A stretch of DNA of 64,000 nucleotides, from assembly GCF_001649575.2 (NCBI RefSeq), contig NC_051443.1:820536-884535 (forward strand), given 5' to 3'. The stretch comes from Kryptolebias marmoratus (Eukaryota; Chordata; Actinopteri; Cyprinodontiformes; Rivulidae). Shown one piece after another: positions 52,046 to 63,250 of the stretch. The translations under genes and the position numbers were made by a program. How positions within the stretch are numbered: the stretch's first letter is position 1; each line of letters begins with the position of its first letter. The notes below the pieces were generated by a model. The model was not told the DNA's origin. It ran no database searches and worked only from the letters and a program-made list of their open reading frames with translations.

Positions 52046-54905
52046 GCTGAAATTAGCCTGATTTCTAATGATCTGGTAGAACAACTGGGCATCACTACTA
52101 CTCCTCTGACTACGCTTTGCACCGTGGCTGGTCTTACTGGACTCAGATACACTTCAAGGTCTCCAATCTCCATGTGTTGGTGTCGGGCAATCATCATGAG
52201 TTGGGTGAGGTTTTTGTCTTCAACTCCTCATTACCCCAAATAGTTTTTGGTTTTCCATGGCTGCAGACTCATAATCCTGTGTTTAATTGGCGCCTGGGAT
52301 AATTCATCCTTCTATATCTCCTCTAGGAGCAGTTTTTTTCTTTGTCAAAAAGAAAGATAGACCTTGTATAGATTTTCTGGGCTTAAATCAAATCATCATT
52401 AAAAATAAGTATCCACTGCCTTTGATTGACTCTGTGCATGAACGTCTCAATTCGGCTACTGTGTTCCCTAAGTTAGTTCTTAGAAATGCATATCATCTGG
52501 TTCGGATAAAGGAGGGAGACAAATGGAAAATGGCTTTTAAAACTCCTTTCGGTCATTTTGAGTATTTAGTGATGCCTTTTGGACTCACTAATGCCCCAGC
52601 AGTTTTCCAAGCCTTAATTAACGATGTCCTCAGGGATTTTCTGAATGAATTTGTGTTTGTTTATTTGTATGACATTTTGATTTTTTCCCAAGACCAAAAA
52701 CAATATGAATCTCATGTCTGTGCAGTCCTTCAGGCACTCTATGAAAACCAGCTGTTTGTTAAAGCCGAAAAGTGTGACTTCCACGGGTCTTCTGTCTCTT
52801 TTCTGGGTTTTATTTTCAAAAAGGGCTAGTTCCGCACCACTCCGGAAAAGGTTTGTGCGGTCACTGAGTGGCCCACTCCTTCCGATCGTAAGGAGTTGCA
52901 GCGATTCCTGGGGTTCGCCAACTTCTATAGGCGCTTTATCAAAAACTACAGTCAAGTCGCCTCCCCACTGAACCAGCTCACATCTTCCCTCTGAACATTT
53001 GCATGGACCCCTGAGGCAGACAGCACATTCGTTGAGTTGAAGGCTATTTTTTCCTCCGCCCCCATTTTGTGTTCATCCTGATCCTGGAAAGCAATTTATT
53101 GTGGAAGTGGACACATCGGATACAGGAGTTGGGGCAGTTCTCTCACAATGATCCAGCCAACATAACAAGATACACCCGTGTGCCTTTTTCTCCCGTCGAT
53201 TGTCGCCCTCCGAACAAAATTATAATGTGGGTAACCGAGAATTGTTAGCAGTAAAGCTAGCTCTTGAGGAATGGTGACATTGGCTGGAGGGTTTGGAGGT
53301 TCCTTTCATAATTTGGACAGATCACAAAATCTCACATATTTACAGAATGCCAAAAGACTTAATCCCAGACAGGCCAGGTGGTCATTGTTTTTCGCTCGGT
53401 TCAATTTTGTTATCACTTACAGACCCGGCTCGAGAAATGTAAAGCCTGACGCTCTCTTCCAACAATACTCAGCCTCAGAGACCTCCAAGGCAGAATCCAG
53501 CATTATTCCGTCCTTCTGTTTCCTAGGGGCACTCACCTGGGACATAGAAAAAAAACATCAATGAAGCACAACAATCAGAGCCTGATCCTGGTACTGATCC
53601 CGCAGGTAATTGATTTATTCCTTAGTCCATTGTTAGTAAACTCTTAGACTGGGTACATAATCATCGGCTCACCTGTCATCCAGGTATTTCACGTATGCTA
53701 GCTTTCACTAAGAGACACTTTTGGTGGTCATCCATGAACTCCGATATTAAAGACTTTGTCACAGCATGTCCTACGTGTGCAAGAAACAAAAGCAGCAATA
53801 AACCCCCAGCCGGTCATCTCCTACTTCGACCCATTCCTGCACGCCCTTGGTCCCACATCGACTTGGACTTTGTCACCGGTCTTTCCTCCCTTGGAAGGTA
53901 ACACTGTCATATTAACCATTGTGGACAGATTTTCTAAAGCGGCACACTTCATTCCTTTGACCAAGTTACCCACCGCTTTCGAGACTGCCCAGCTTCTAGT
54001 CTCCAACGTGTTCCGACTACATGGCATCCCATTGGACATCCTATCCGACCGAGGTCCTCAATTCATTTCCCAAGTTTGGAAAGCCTTTTGCAACGCCCTT
54101 GGGGCACAGGTTAGTCTCACTTCTGGTTATCATCCACAATCTAATGGACAAACTGAGAGGTGCAATCAAGAGATGGAGTCTGCACTCAGGTGCGTCATTA
54201 ATAACAATCCCACCTCCTGGTGTAAACATCTTCTGTGAGTAGAATATGCACACAACAGGCACCTCTGCCACAGGATTCTCACCTTTTGAGGCCTCTCTCG
54301 GATATAATCCTCCTCTTTTCCCTAGTCAGGAGACCAAAGTCCTGGTTCAGTCTGTCCAAATCCACCTCCGCCGTTGCCGTCGATTCTGGAAGCAGACCAG
54401 GGAAGCACTTCTGAAATCAGCCCAACAAAACAAAATATTTGCAGACCACTATTGCTCCTCAGCCCCTACTTATCATGTTGGTCAAAAGGTATGGTTATCC
54501 ACACGGGACATCAACATAAAAGACACACCCAAGAAGCTGGCACCTAAATTCATCAGTCCATTTCCCGTGGAGCGGATTTTTAATCCATCAGCCCTAAGAC
54601 TCAGTCTTCCCTCCTCTATGAGGATTCATCCCACTTTTCATATCTCCCAAGTCAAACTTGTTTTGGAAAGTCCTCTGAGCCCTCCTACCGACCTCCACCT
54701 ACCTGCCCGGCTCATTGATAACCATCCCGCTTTCACAGTCGAACGTATCCTGAATGTCCATCTTTGTGGCCGTGGTTTCCAGTACCTGGTTGGCTGGGAA
54801 GGGTACAGGTCAGAAGAATGGTCCTGGATTCCGAGGTCCTTCATCCTAGACCCCTCCCTTATCTTGTCTTTTTACAAGGAGCATCCGGACAAGTGCCCTA
54901 AGTGA
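52046..54905 (+). mobile_element. Ty3/Gypsy chromovirus-type retrotransposon, decayed, plus copy
   Basis: It begins abruptly within the protease region (ISNDLVEQLGI near 52055) and runs through RT, RNase H, integrase and chromodomain to a stop at 54905. It lacks gag and a 5' LTR. It is a different copy from the minus-strand relic, since the two proteins differ at many positions. Its left limit coincides with that of the minus copy. Confidence 0.9.
52287..54905 (+). pseudogene. Gypsy pol remnant: RT, RNase H, integrase, chromodomain
   Basis: RT (52287-52829) keeps [27 protein letters not shown] and the active-site box at 52662-52673, where it reads YLYD instead of YLDD, removing a catalytic Asp. 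RNase H is broken by stops (52827 onwards). Integrase keeps the zinc-binding region (CPTCARNK near 53765), the catalytic-core blocks [25 protein letters not shown] and [13 protein letters not shown], with a frameshift near 53900 and a stop at 54238. The last frame (54246-54905) ends in a chromodomain (FTVERILN; FQYLVGWEGYRSEEWSWIP, about 54732-54850), which in chromoviruses directs integration to modified chromatin. Confidence 0.9.
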
Positions 54906-54956
54906 GGTTTTGGAAAAAAATGTTCTTCAAGGTTTCAGTATGTACCAAAACACTGT

Positions 54957-55239
54957 TTAGGTTTTGCTATCAATACTGGACATGACACAAGTGCATGACA
55001 ATGATCCACTGAAGAAAAGTAGAGACTGACAGACGATACAGACTGGCCTGATTAGGAGATTAGAGACAGGTGACTGAAACCAAACAGGGAACATGTGTAG
55101 ATGGGTGTGGAAAAGTACTGATTGAGGGAGGACATACGGATACAAAAATGAGCACAAGAGATTACAAAAAACATAAAAACTCAACTTGATAACACCAAAG
55201 AGTAAAACACAAAACACTCTAAAAACACAGATCCTGACA
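54957..55239 (-). mobile_element. LTR-like fragment, minus orientation
   Basis: In reverse complement it starts TGTCAGGATCTGTG and runs through T-rich sequence like the segment at 45974-46465. Its other end is not clear. It is not convincingly the 3' LTR of the Gypsy copy to its left because the orientation is opposite. Confidence 0.4.
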
Positions 55240-55439
55240 AAAAGTGGGAAAAGAAAATGGATGCATTGATATTTTATGAATGTGCTTTTCCAGGTGAAAA
55301 CAGACCTGTGATTATGCAAGTTTGTCCTTTCCCTCAAGGAATCCATTACATGATGTAAGATTTCCAAGTCCTTGCATATTGAACTTTTTGTGCAGTGAAA
55401 CAATTAACATGCTGTTTCAAAGATTGACCACAACATGTT

Positions 55440-55660
55440 TTCTTGTTCTAGATTTTAGATTTGCTGTTCTGCTACTTTTATCTGGCCTTTTCCTACTTTT
55501 TTTCTATCCAGTTTTGCTACTTTTAGCCTCTATCTAGCATTTTGATACTTTTTGCTAGCCCTTTGCTATTTTAGCTAGTATTTCCTACTTTTTTACTTTT
55601 AGCATTCAGCTATCCTTTTTTTATGATTAGCTAACATTTTGCTACTTTTAGATTCCAAGC
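55440..55660 (-). repeat. GCTAAAA-type repeat, reverse orientation
   Basis: Repeated phrases such as 'ttgctacttttagcctctat ctagcatttt' and 'ttgctattttagctagtatt tcctac' are the reverse complement of the theme at 18400-18725. Confidence 0.65.
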
Positions 55661-55699
55661 CACATCGAGAATGAGCTCAGTTTTGCTCCAAGAATGTGA

Positions 55700-56060
55700 A
55701 CACAGTTCCTGCTTTACTTTGATAGTCCTCAAAAGCAACCCAGGCACCCTGTACTCCTGCAACACCCCCACAGAATGCCTCAGGAAACACGGTCAGATCT
55801 ACAAAACACATGTAGACTGGACAGCCAAACTCTCATGAGCCCCTTAGCAACCCCACAAAGGTGAAAATCTGATCCACCATTCCTTGACTGGGATGAAAGC
55901 CACACTGCTCCTCCTGGATCCGAGGATCGACAATCAGTTGGAGCCTAACTTTGACATCCCTGGAGTAAACTTTCCCAGGGTAGCTAGTTGAATCAGTCTC
56001 TGGTCTCCCTTTTTAAAAATGGGAACACCACCCCAGTTTGCCACTCTGCAGGTGTTTTTG
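55700..56060 (-). mobile_element. Rex3 LINE fragment, minus orientation
   Basis: 'gccacactgctcctcctgga tccgaggatcgac', 'actttcccagggtagctag' and 'aaaatgggaacaccacccca gtttgccactctgcaggtg' are antisense to the Rex3 RT region (the end corresponds to the conserved WQTGVVVP-type block). It is highly decayed. Confidence 0.75.
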
Positions 56061-56204
56061 ATGTTATAGTGCTAACTGTTTAATAAATATAATTACTGCT
56101 AAAAATTTAAAATATAAGAACCACAATTCTTTTGTTAATGCACAGGTAATGGAAACCTCATCATACAGTGAGACTTGAGTAGCAATTTCATGTGGGATAT
56201 GAAA

Positions 56205-56625
56205 ATGCTACCAAAATGTGCATGTTTTTTGTATATGCATGTGTGTGTTAGTCTGTTGGCAAATCTCTCATCAACCACTGACAGATTTTATTAAAACTAA
56301 AAAAAATAATTTCATGTACATCTATAACTGATTAACTTTTGGAGTCAATCCAAAAGTTAGACCTAAACTGCCTTAGTAAACACAAAATGTCTATAACGCT
56401 GTGAAATTTACAGATATTGAACAAAAATTTGATGTATTAGTTGAGAATCATTCATAATTACAACTCTGAGTGCTAACAGATAATGTGACATTCAGCATAA
56501 CAATATTTTCAAGGTTTGACAAAAATGTCCATAAGGTTGTCATTTCTCATTGTAAAATAATCTTTGACATAAAAGGATGGTGATATGCACTCCATCAAGG
56601 GATGCTAGGTTTTTAATGTGAATTT
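56205..56625 (+). repeat. Dispersed repeat family A, copy 6
   Basis: 'gtctgttggcaaatctctca tcaaccactg', 'catctataactgattaactt ttggagtcaatcc' and 'gatatgcactccatcaaggg atgctaggtt' follow the family order. The YY1-like core is mutated in this copy. Confidence 0.75.
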
Positions 56626-56929
56626 TTTTTTTTATTCACTTGCTTTCCCCTTGTACTACTGGTTCTGTGTTCACTAACATACATCTTTTGCCTACAGTTC
56701 AAAAACAAAGTGCGAATATTCAGTATTTTGTTTTTTAATGTCTTCAAACTCCATCAGAAATCCTAAAACAGCAATGCATTTGTCTCACAAAAAAATATTT
56801 TCTTCCTGTGTGCTCAAGACCACAATGATCTAATGGTTAAAAGAACACAATGAGTCATTCTCTCATCAACATAAACATACACTGTAGTTCATGTAATTTT
56901 AAAGATGTTTTAAGAGTACAAGTTTGTGT

Positions 56930-57420
56930 TTCCAGGGATCAGCATGGCTTGGGCTCCACTCTTACCTGCCACCCGGCTTGCACGGGTCAATCAGGCTGTG
57001 GCCTGCTGTCATTTTTTGGGCTTGGTTCAGCTGAGCCTCGAGAGCCCAGGCTCGTCAGCAAGCAACATTCCCCCCCAAGCCAGGCCTGGTTGCAAGGGGG
57101 TGTCCTGGTTTCCCTCTTCTGGGAGAGGTATTTTGATAAATTAGATCAATTTTTTTGAATAGTTCTTAGTCTGATCCCTCCCCTAAGGCAAGTTTGTCAT
57201 TGACCCTACCAGGAGCTGATGCCCCAGACAACAAAGCCCCTAAAATCACAGGAGTACTCAAATCCTTCCATCACAGTAACGTGGTGATTCTAGGGAGGAT
57301 ACAAGAGGCTGAAATAAGGTTCTTCCATAGTATGACCAGGTTCAGCCTTAAAAATAGGCTGAGGAGCTCCATCATCCAGAAAGAGCTTGGCATACAGCTA
57401 ACAAAACCAGGCTAAAGATC
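56930..57420 (+). mobile_element. LINE-like relic
   Basis: The 56930-57170 block ('ttgcacgggtcaatcaggct', 'ggtgtcctggtttccctctt ctgggagaggtatt') is a recurrent teleost repeat. The block at 57295-57400 encodes LKNRLRSSIIQKELGI, similar to the RSSDIRRELGV-type segment of Rex3-like LINEs. The two may be one element. Confidence 0.5.
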
Positions 57421-57424
57421 AGCT

Positions 57425-57785
57425 GCCACCTTCCCTCTGCTCAGTAACTCTCTGGTCTGCCCACCTCACCTGTTCCTCGTCATCTGCCAGCTGCAATTCA
57501 TTTCCCACTCACCCTCAATTCCTTAAAACCAGCATAATTTCAGTCATTCCTCACAGGTTCATTCATTCTGCTCTGATGTCTATGTCCTTGGGTTTTTACT
57601 CGCCATAGTCAAGCTCCATGTGTTTTCGCTCCTCATTTACCTCATCGCCAACGTAACTTTCATGTTTCTGTGTTTTTAATGCCACGTCAGCCATTTGTTT
57701 TTGTTCTCTTCATTTGTTAATAAATTAGTTTTTATTTAAATCAAGAAATGAGTCTGCATATTGGGTTCATTTGACAGCCCTAACA
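57425..57785 (+). mobile_element. LTR-like 3' segment
   Basis: A T/C-rich stretch with AATAAA (near 57720) and the ending 'gagtctgcatattgggttca ... cagccctaaca' resembles the R-U5 end of fish retrotransposon LTRs. No matching second copy or target duplication was found. Confidence 0.35.
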
Positions 57786-58735
57786 CCAGCAAGCCCTATT
57801 GAGAGGGCATCCGTTTTTGTGAATACATATTTCTATTAATTGTTTCAGCTTTGTGTCTACATGGAAACAGCATTTTATGAGCCACTACACAATTTTTTTT
57901 AAAACTGGGTAACAGAGTGAAAAAAAATCTTGAAATGCCATTGCATTTTTGCATGGCCAACCAAACCCAACAAACTATGATGTCATAGATCCACCTCCAA
58001 ACTAACCTATGATCCCAAGCGTGACTGACATAACAACAATAAGGACAGATTACATGCATGTGTTTGTGCTTCAGATGCTACAGCAGAACCTTTGAAAACT
58101 GCATTACTTCAATAACAGACAATAACATTTTTCTGAATAGAATAGAACAAAATCCCTTTATAATTAATATTGTTACACCAAATAATTTAAGGCCTACAAG
58201 GTTTTTATCACTTTATTGAACTGTCAACAATACTGAAGAGAACATTGCAGAAATAACTAAAATACACATCAAGTATTTGTTTAACAAATATGCGAAATGG
58301 GAATAATTAAAAAAACAAAACAACAACACTTGTGTATAAAGGATTTACTCTGATATGTTTTGAACATCATGAGGTATACTGTATTGTTTTTAATATAATG
58401 TGTGTTTGTCTCAGGGACTACAGATGGAAATTAGCTCTGAGAGCTATAACCTGGTACAAAAGTATAATTTCCTTTGAGTATTGTTACTGTACAGTCCTTG
58501 TTAAAAAAACAAATCTTTTTGTGTTCGCTGTCCTCATCTTTTTCTTGTATAGACTGTTTAATACACATAGTCTATGGTTTCTACCCAAAGTGTAATCTTT
58601 ATCTGCATGCTTCACAACTTGTTTTCTGTTTCTGGTTTATTTTTGTAGCAGCATTATAGCATCACTTACAGGCCTGCAATAGTTATCACAGCATTTTTAA
58701 TTGTTTCCATGTGGATAAAATCATTTCTAAAAATA
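57786..58735. other. AT-rich intergenic DNA
   Basis: I see no supported gene, RNA gene or transposon end here. Confidence 0.5.
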
Positions 58736-58739
58736 GTGC

Positions 58740-59190
58740 CATGTTTAAAGTATATATATATTTTTTCAAAACCAAAACAACAAAAAGCTTTATTGGAAAA
58801 GAAAAAAAGTTCTTAGCTTATAGCAGCATAACTAATGGAAAGCTCAGGAAACCCAAGTCAACCCTAACTATAGGATTTATCAAAAAGGAAAGTCTTGAGT
58901 CTAGTCTTAAAAGTAGACAGGGTGTCAGCTTCACAGACAGAAACTAGAAGTTGGTTCCACCAGAGAGGAGCCTGATAAGTGAAAGCTCTGTCTTCGGTTC
59001 TTCTTTTAGAAACTCTAGGAACCACAAGTAAACCTGCAGTCTGAGAGTGAATTTCTCTGTTAGGAAAATATGGAACAATCAGATCTTAAATATAAGATGG
59101 AGCTTGGTCATTGAGAGCTTTATATGTTACATGTAAGATTTTAAATTCTATTTTGAAATTTACAGGGAGAGAAACTAAAACTGGAGAAAT
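58740..59190 (-). mobile_element. L2-type LINE 3' coding fragment
   Basis: Reading minus, a mostly continuous frame gives FKILHVTYKALNDQAPSY, then LIVPYFPNREIHSQTAGLLV, VPRVSKRRTEDRAFTYQAPL and STFKTRLKTFLFDKSYS. This is the C-terminal signature of fish L2-type LINEs. It carries one visible stop. A related shorter piece is at 47165. Confidence 0.8.
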
Positions 59191-59199
59191 ATTATCTCT

Positions 59200-60410
59200 G
59201 AATCAATGATTTATGTTAACACTAAACTAAATACCTTTATTTTCTGTTTATTACTGATATTTCATATCAACCAGTCTGACTTAAAAAGCAGTGAGGATTA
59301 CTAAAGTAAATATATAAACCCTAATCCACACTCATATAGAGAATCCTGATTTTTGTTAAGTAGCACTAATCAGCAGAGACTGGTGAGGTAAACAAGGCTT
59401 CTTAAGCTTTATTTATTTATTCACTTTATTAGTGAGAGGCAGTTCTTCTTTCTGCTAATGGCAGCTGTGGGAACAAATAGAGTTCACACTCACTTGGACC
59501 CCCGTTGTGTGGCAGGCTGTCAGGTTACACACATACACACTAAACAACAGGCACTACGTACAGCTGTTAGATCTCAGGCTCATTGTTTTCTGTAAATGCT
59601 GCTTAGTTCAGTTTTAATGTAGATTGGTGCTTTTTTTATTGACTGTTTTGACAGCAAAGCATGTGGTATGTTTGTTTAATTGGATTGCTTCCTTACAACA
59701 GTCAGATTTTGTTTGATAGTCTGATGGCCCCCTTACTTATTTAAATGCAATTAAGAGCCATTTAACTACAAAAACGTGTTAGAGTACCATTTAACTACAA
59801 AACTGTCTGAACAATTCTCTTTTTATCATGTAATGTTTTAATCCTTAAGAGTTCTGGTCAACCAAAACTTGGACCCAAGTATGTCCTATTAGTAGATATT
59901 TTAAGCGTTTTATTTAGATTGGCCATATTGCTGCCTAAAATAAAATTTAAAAAACTGCCGTATTTCGGGTTCTGATTTCCTGTTTTCATCTCCTCATTTT
60001 TCTGTTTTTAATTTTGTTGATGTATTTCCAAAATATCTTGTTTCCACATTCTGCATTGTACTTTTTTTTAAAGAATAGTTTGTATGAAAGCTGTTTCAGC
60101 ATGGACAAAAATGATCACTAAAGTGTTAATTCTTTTTCTGCATTCACACTAAAGTGATCTTGTTTCTCTTTATTCTTTGTCTTTTCTATTGTACTTTTTT
60201 GACATATATAGTAGCTGCTTCTGCATACTTTTTGCTGCTTTGACTACTCAAATGTCAAAACATTCAGCCTGATCAGGCCAAATGGGGGTTTGTAAATTTT
60301 GTACTCTTCAAACAATATATATATATATATATATTTTTTTTTTACAAAATTCCCCAAAATTTCCCCATTTCCAAATTATGTTCACTTAGGTGCTCCAAAT
60401 CTAAATGAAT
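59200..60410. other. Intergenic DNA with a (TA)n tract
   Basis: No gene is supported. A short (TA)n microsatellite lies at about 60315-60334. The block at 59380-59560 is less AT-rich and not obviously repetitive. Confidence 0.5.
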
Positions 60411-60414
60411 AATA

Positions 60415-60535
60415 GTAAATGTCCTGCACTTGTATAGAACTTCACACTACATTCAGTCATTCACACACTGATGGTGGTAAACTGCATTGTAGCCACAGCT
60501 GCCCTCACTGACAGAAGTGGTCTGACAACGCTTTA
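60415..60535 (-). mobile_element. SINE body fragment, reverse orientation
   Basis: 'aaatgtcctgcacttgtata gaacttcaca', 'cattcagtcattcacacact gatggtggtaaactgcattg tagccacagctgccc' is the reverse complement of the body and tail of the SINE at 27630 and 48486. Confidence 0.75.
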
Positions 60536-60539
60536 ATAA

Positions 60540-61585
60540 ACTGTTAAAGACACGCAGGCCGCACAAGCTACACGATGACTCTGGAAACCTGCAGATACTG
60601 AAATGCTTCACACCTACTGTGCTTCACCCCATGGCACAACTGGTGAATCCCCTTTCCAGCTCCTCAGAAGAAGACCAATAAGGACAAAACTGGACATCTT
60701 GCCTTCACCTAAGGTCAATGGACAATACAACCACATTAGAACTAAAGTGGTTCTACAAACATAGACACAAACAAAAGAAATGAGCCAAACCTACCAAGGT
60801 CACTGTTGGAGCTACAGTCAGAGTGCTAAAACCTTTCCATGTGGGTAAATGAGAGACCCAGTACAACAATCATTTGTCAGTACAGCAGCAAACGCATCTG
60901 AGTTAATTTATCCTCAGTGATGGGAAAAGATGGCATGCAGCACAGCTTTCACTCTGCTTATGAGGTTCAAATGAAACGCCAAGGACTGATACTGCAAAGG
61001 AACCCTTCAGCCCAAAGCAAACACCAAAAAAAACTATTCTGCATAACGAAAGACATGCACCGAATTGGGCAAAAGACTATGTGTTGACATAATTTGGTTT
61101 AAAAAAAAGGGTGAATATTGTTTGGGTAGCAGTGGAGATGTGACATTCTTAGGTTTGCAGTGAATGCATTGTTGCTCTGTTCTGTTGCTGTAGTTGCTCC
61201 TTGTCACCAGAGGGCACTGCAAAGAGACTGTGTTAGAAGAACAGAGAGAAAAAAAAAATACAGAGCTAGACCTGAGTTCTGTGGTGGAGCATCCGCAGTA
61301 GCTGAAATAAAGTTTGTACCACAAGATCTTGCAAAAGTGTAATGGTTTAATATTAAGTAATGTCACTTTTTTTTCCAGACCCATATGTTATTTTTTAAAA
61401 AGAGATTTTTCATGAACCGACAGGTTAAAAAATCAGGTCACTGTTTGACTAGTATTACCCTAGACTGGACAAAGACTTCTGCCTCTTTCTCCGTGCATAA
61501 ACCACTACATGCTTCATGACTGATACCATGGCTGATAAGGTCAAACCATTGATTGATTGAATATTTTGACAGAACATCACTGAAC
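60540..61585. other. Intergenic DNA with a CTCF-like motif
   Basis: No gene is supported. caccagagggcactgc at 61205-61220 resembles the CTCF core motif. Confidence 0.4.
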
Positions 61586-61589
61586 TATT

Positions 61590-62020
61590 CCTTTAACTTT
61601 CAGAGTCGACCCCATTCAAGATGGCCCCTACAGCTAAGTGACTTTATTAAAAACAAAAACGGCTATAACTCAGTTTTACAGATATTGAGTTAAATCTTGG
61701 TGTGGTAGTAGCTGAGACAAATACCCAAAACAAGCTCCGAGCACTAACTAATTGTGCAAGATTTATCTTTAAAAACATGGCCATTGGCTATAAATGAATA
61801 CATTTTACAAATATTGTGCTGAAATGTTGTGTTGTAGCCACTGAGACTCATCCCCACTTTTACTCAGAGCTCTAACTGCAAAAAAATGCTCATAATGTTA
61901 TTTTCAAGGTTTGACTAAAATCGCTTAACTTCTCAGCATAAGAAGATGTTAGTCTAAAACTCTGGCATAAAAGGTGGTGAGTGATATGCATTCCTTCAAT
62001 GAATGCTAGGCCTTTATTTT
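61590..62020 (+). repeat. Dispersed repeat family A, copy 7
   Basis: It contains 'caagatggcccctacagcta' (61617), 'ctataactcagttttacaga tattgagtta', 'tggtagtagctgagacaaat', 'aagaagatgttagtctaaaa' and 'gatatgcattccttcaatga atgctaggcc'. This is one of the best-preserved copies. Confidence 0.8.
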
Positions 62021-62639
62021 GTGTGCATTGACATTTTAATTGCTAATTTGCTGGCTGTGGCTGAGGCTCACCTGATGTCCATTTATACTGCAAGAAAACA
62101 TGCAATCGTTCTTATAAAAAGAGGGAGCATCATTCTGCTTTTGATTATCAGCTGCTAGTTATTAACTAAAGAATAAACAGGAAAAAAGAAGAATTTAATC
62201 ATTTCCCAATTAAGGAGCTTCCAGAGGTGTTTTGTGTAAGTGTTTGTGCTGCTGTGCTCAAAATTCCTTTTCATTAAGGCAGAGACAGAGGTTACTATCT
62301 GTCTGTCTTTATCGCAGTTCGATTTGAATTAATTTTCTGTTCGTTGAATTTCAGCTGTGAAGATTTTAATTACCTTTATTCATGCCCATTTAATTAATGC
62401 ACCTTCAGTTTGCAGTTTATGAAGTTTAAAACTGGTTCAGTTCCAATTGATTTGGAGATTTTCTTTTCTGTTTGAGGACATTTGTTTGCTTGTTGAGATG
62501 CAAATCAATTGAAGCAGAAAAACAAACAACATAAGAGCTGTCTATAAATTTCTTCATTTTTATTTTAAAAAGATGCCTATATATTTGATTTGTTTTCTGT
62601 TCATTTTAATTATAAACCAAGATTCTGGTTTTGTTCATG
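62021..62639. other. AT-rich non-repetitive block, possible conserved non-coding element
   Basis: Between two family A copies lies about 600 bp of non-repetitive sequence with several homeodomain-type TAATTA/ATTAAT cores (for example 'cccatttaattaatgcacct' near 62386). I cannot test conservation. Confidence 0.25.
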
Positions 62640-62995
62640 TCTATGTGTGTGTGTCATTAAGCACTGGGCAAATTTCACTGAAACTTATAGAAAGTAATCA
62701 CTGGATGTAGATCTACAACTGACTAACTTTTTGAATCAATCCAATTTAAGATGGCCGCCACAGCTAACCAACCTTAGCCAACACAGAAATCACTACCATG
62801 CAGTAAATCTTACAGATCTTGAGCTAAAATCTGATTTGGGCGTAGTTGAGAGTCATTCACGGCACATACCCTGATACTCTGACATATGGCAATATTGCAT
62901 AATATTGCACATAACACTACTTTTAAGGTTTGACCACAGTTTTAAAACTCTAAGGGGTATGTATGCCTTCAATGAATGCTAGGCCTTTATATATT
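62640..62995 (+). repeat. Dispersed repeat family A, copy 8
   Basis: 'agaaagtaatcactggatgt agatctacaa', 'caatttaagatggccgccac agctaac' (YY1-like core 62748-62759), 'taaatcttacagatcttgag' and 'gccttcaatgaatgctaggc'. It is well preserved. Confidence 0.8.
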
Positions 62996-63014
62996 TGGAT
63001 GATTGAGAACTCTG

Positions 63015-63140
63015 CCCTGAGATAGACTTGTGACCTGTCCAGTGTGTACGCTGCCGTTCATACAGTGACCATGTGAAGATGGGCACCAGCTTCACTGACA
63101 ACCACAAAGGAAAAAGCAGGTAAAGAAAATGGATGAATGT
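63015..63140 (+). mobile_element. LINE 3' terminus fragment
   Basis: 'gacttgtgacctgtccagtg ... gggcaccagcttcactgaca' and 'gtaaagaaaatggatgaatg' match the LINE 3' ends at 12490 and 47575. The flanking 63140-63250 sequence also resembles 55270-55345. Confidence 0.65.
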
Positions 63141-63250
63141 AGATTTCATGTACGTGCTTGTCCAGGTGCAAACCAGACTAGTGGTCATGTTTACAACAAA
63201 TAGCTATGATCATGCAGGTTTGTCCCTCCCTCAAGGAATTCATCATATGT

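Noticed and set aside
54906..55240. 3' LTR of the plus Gypsy copy
   Set aside because: The LTR-like sequence here is in the opposite orientation and lacks a clear second end.
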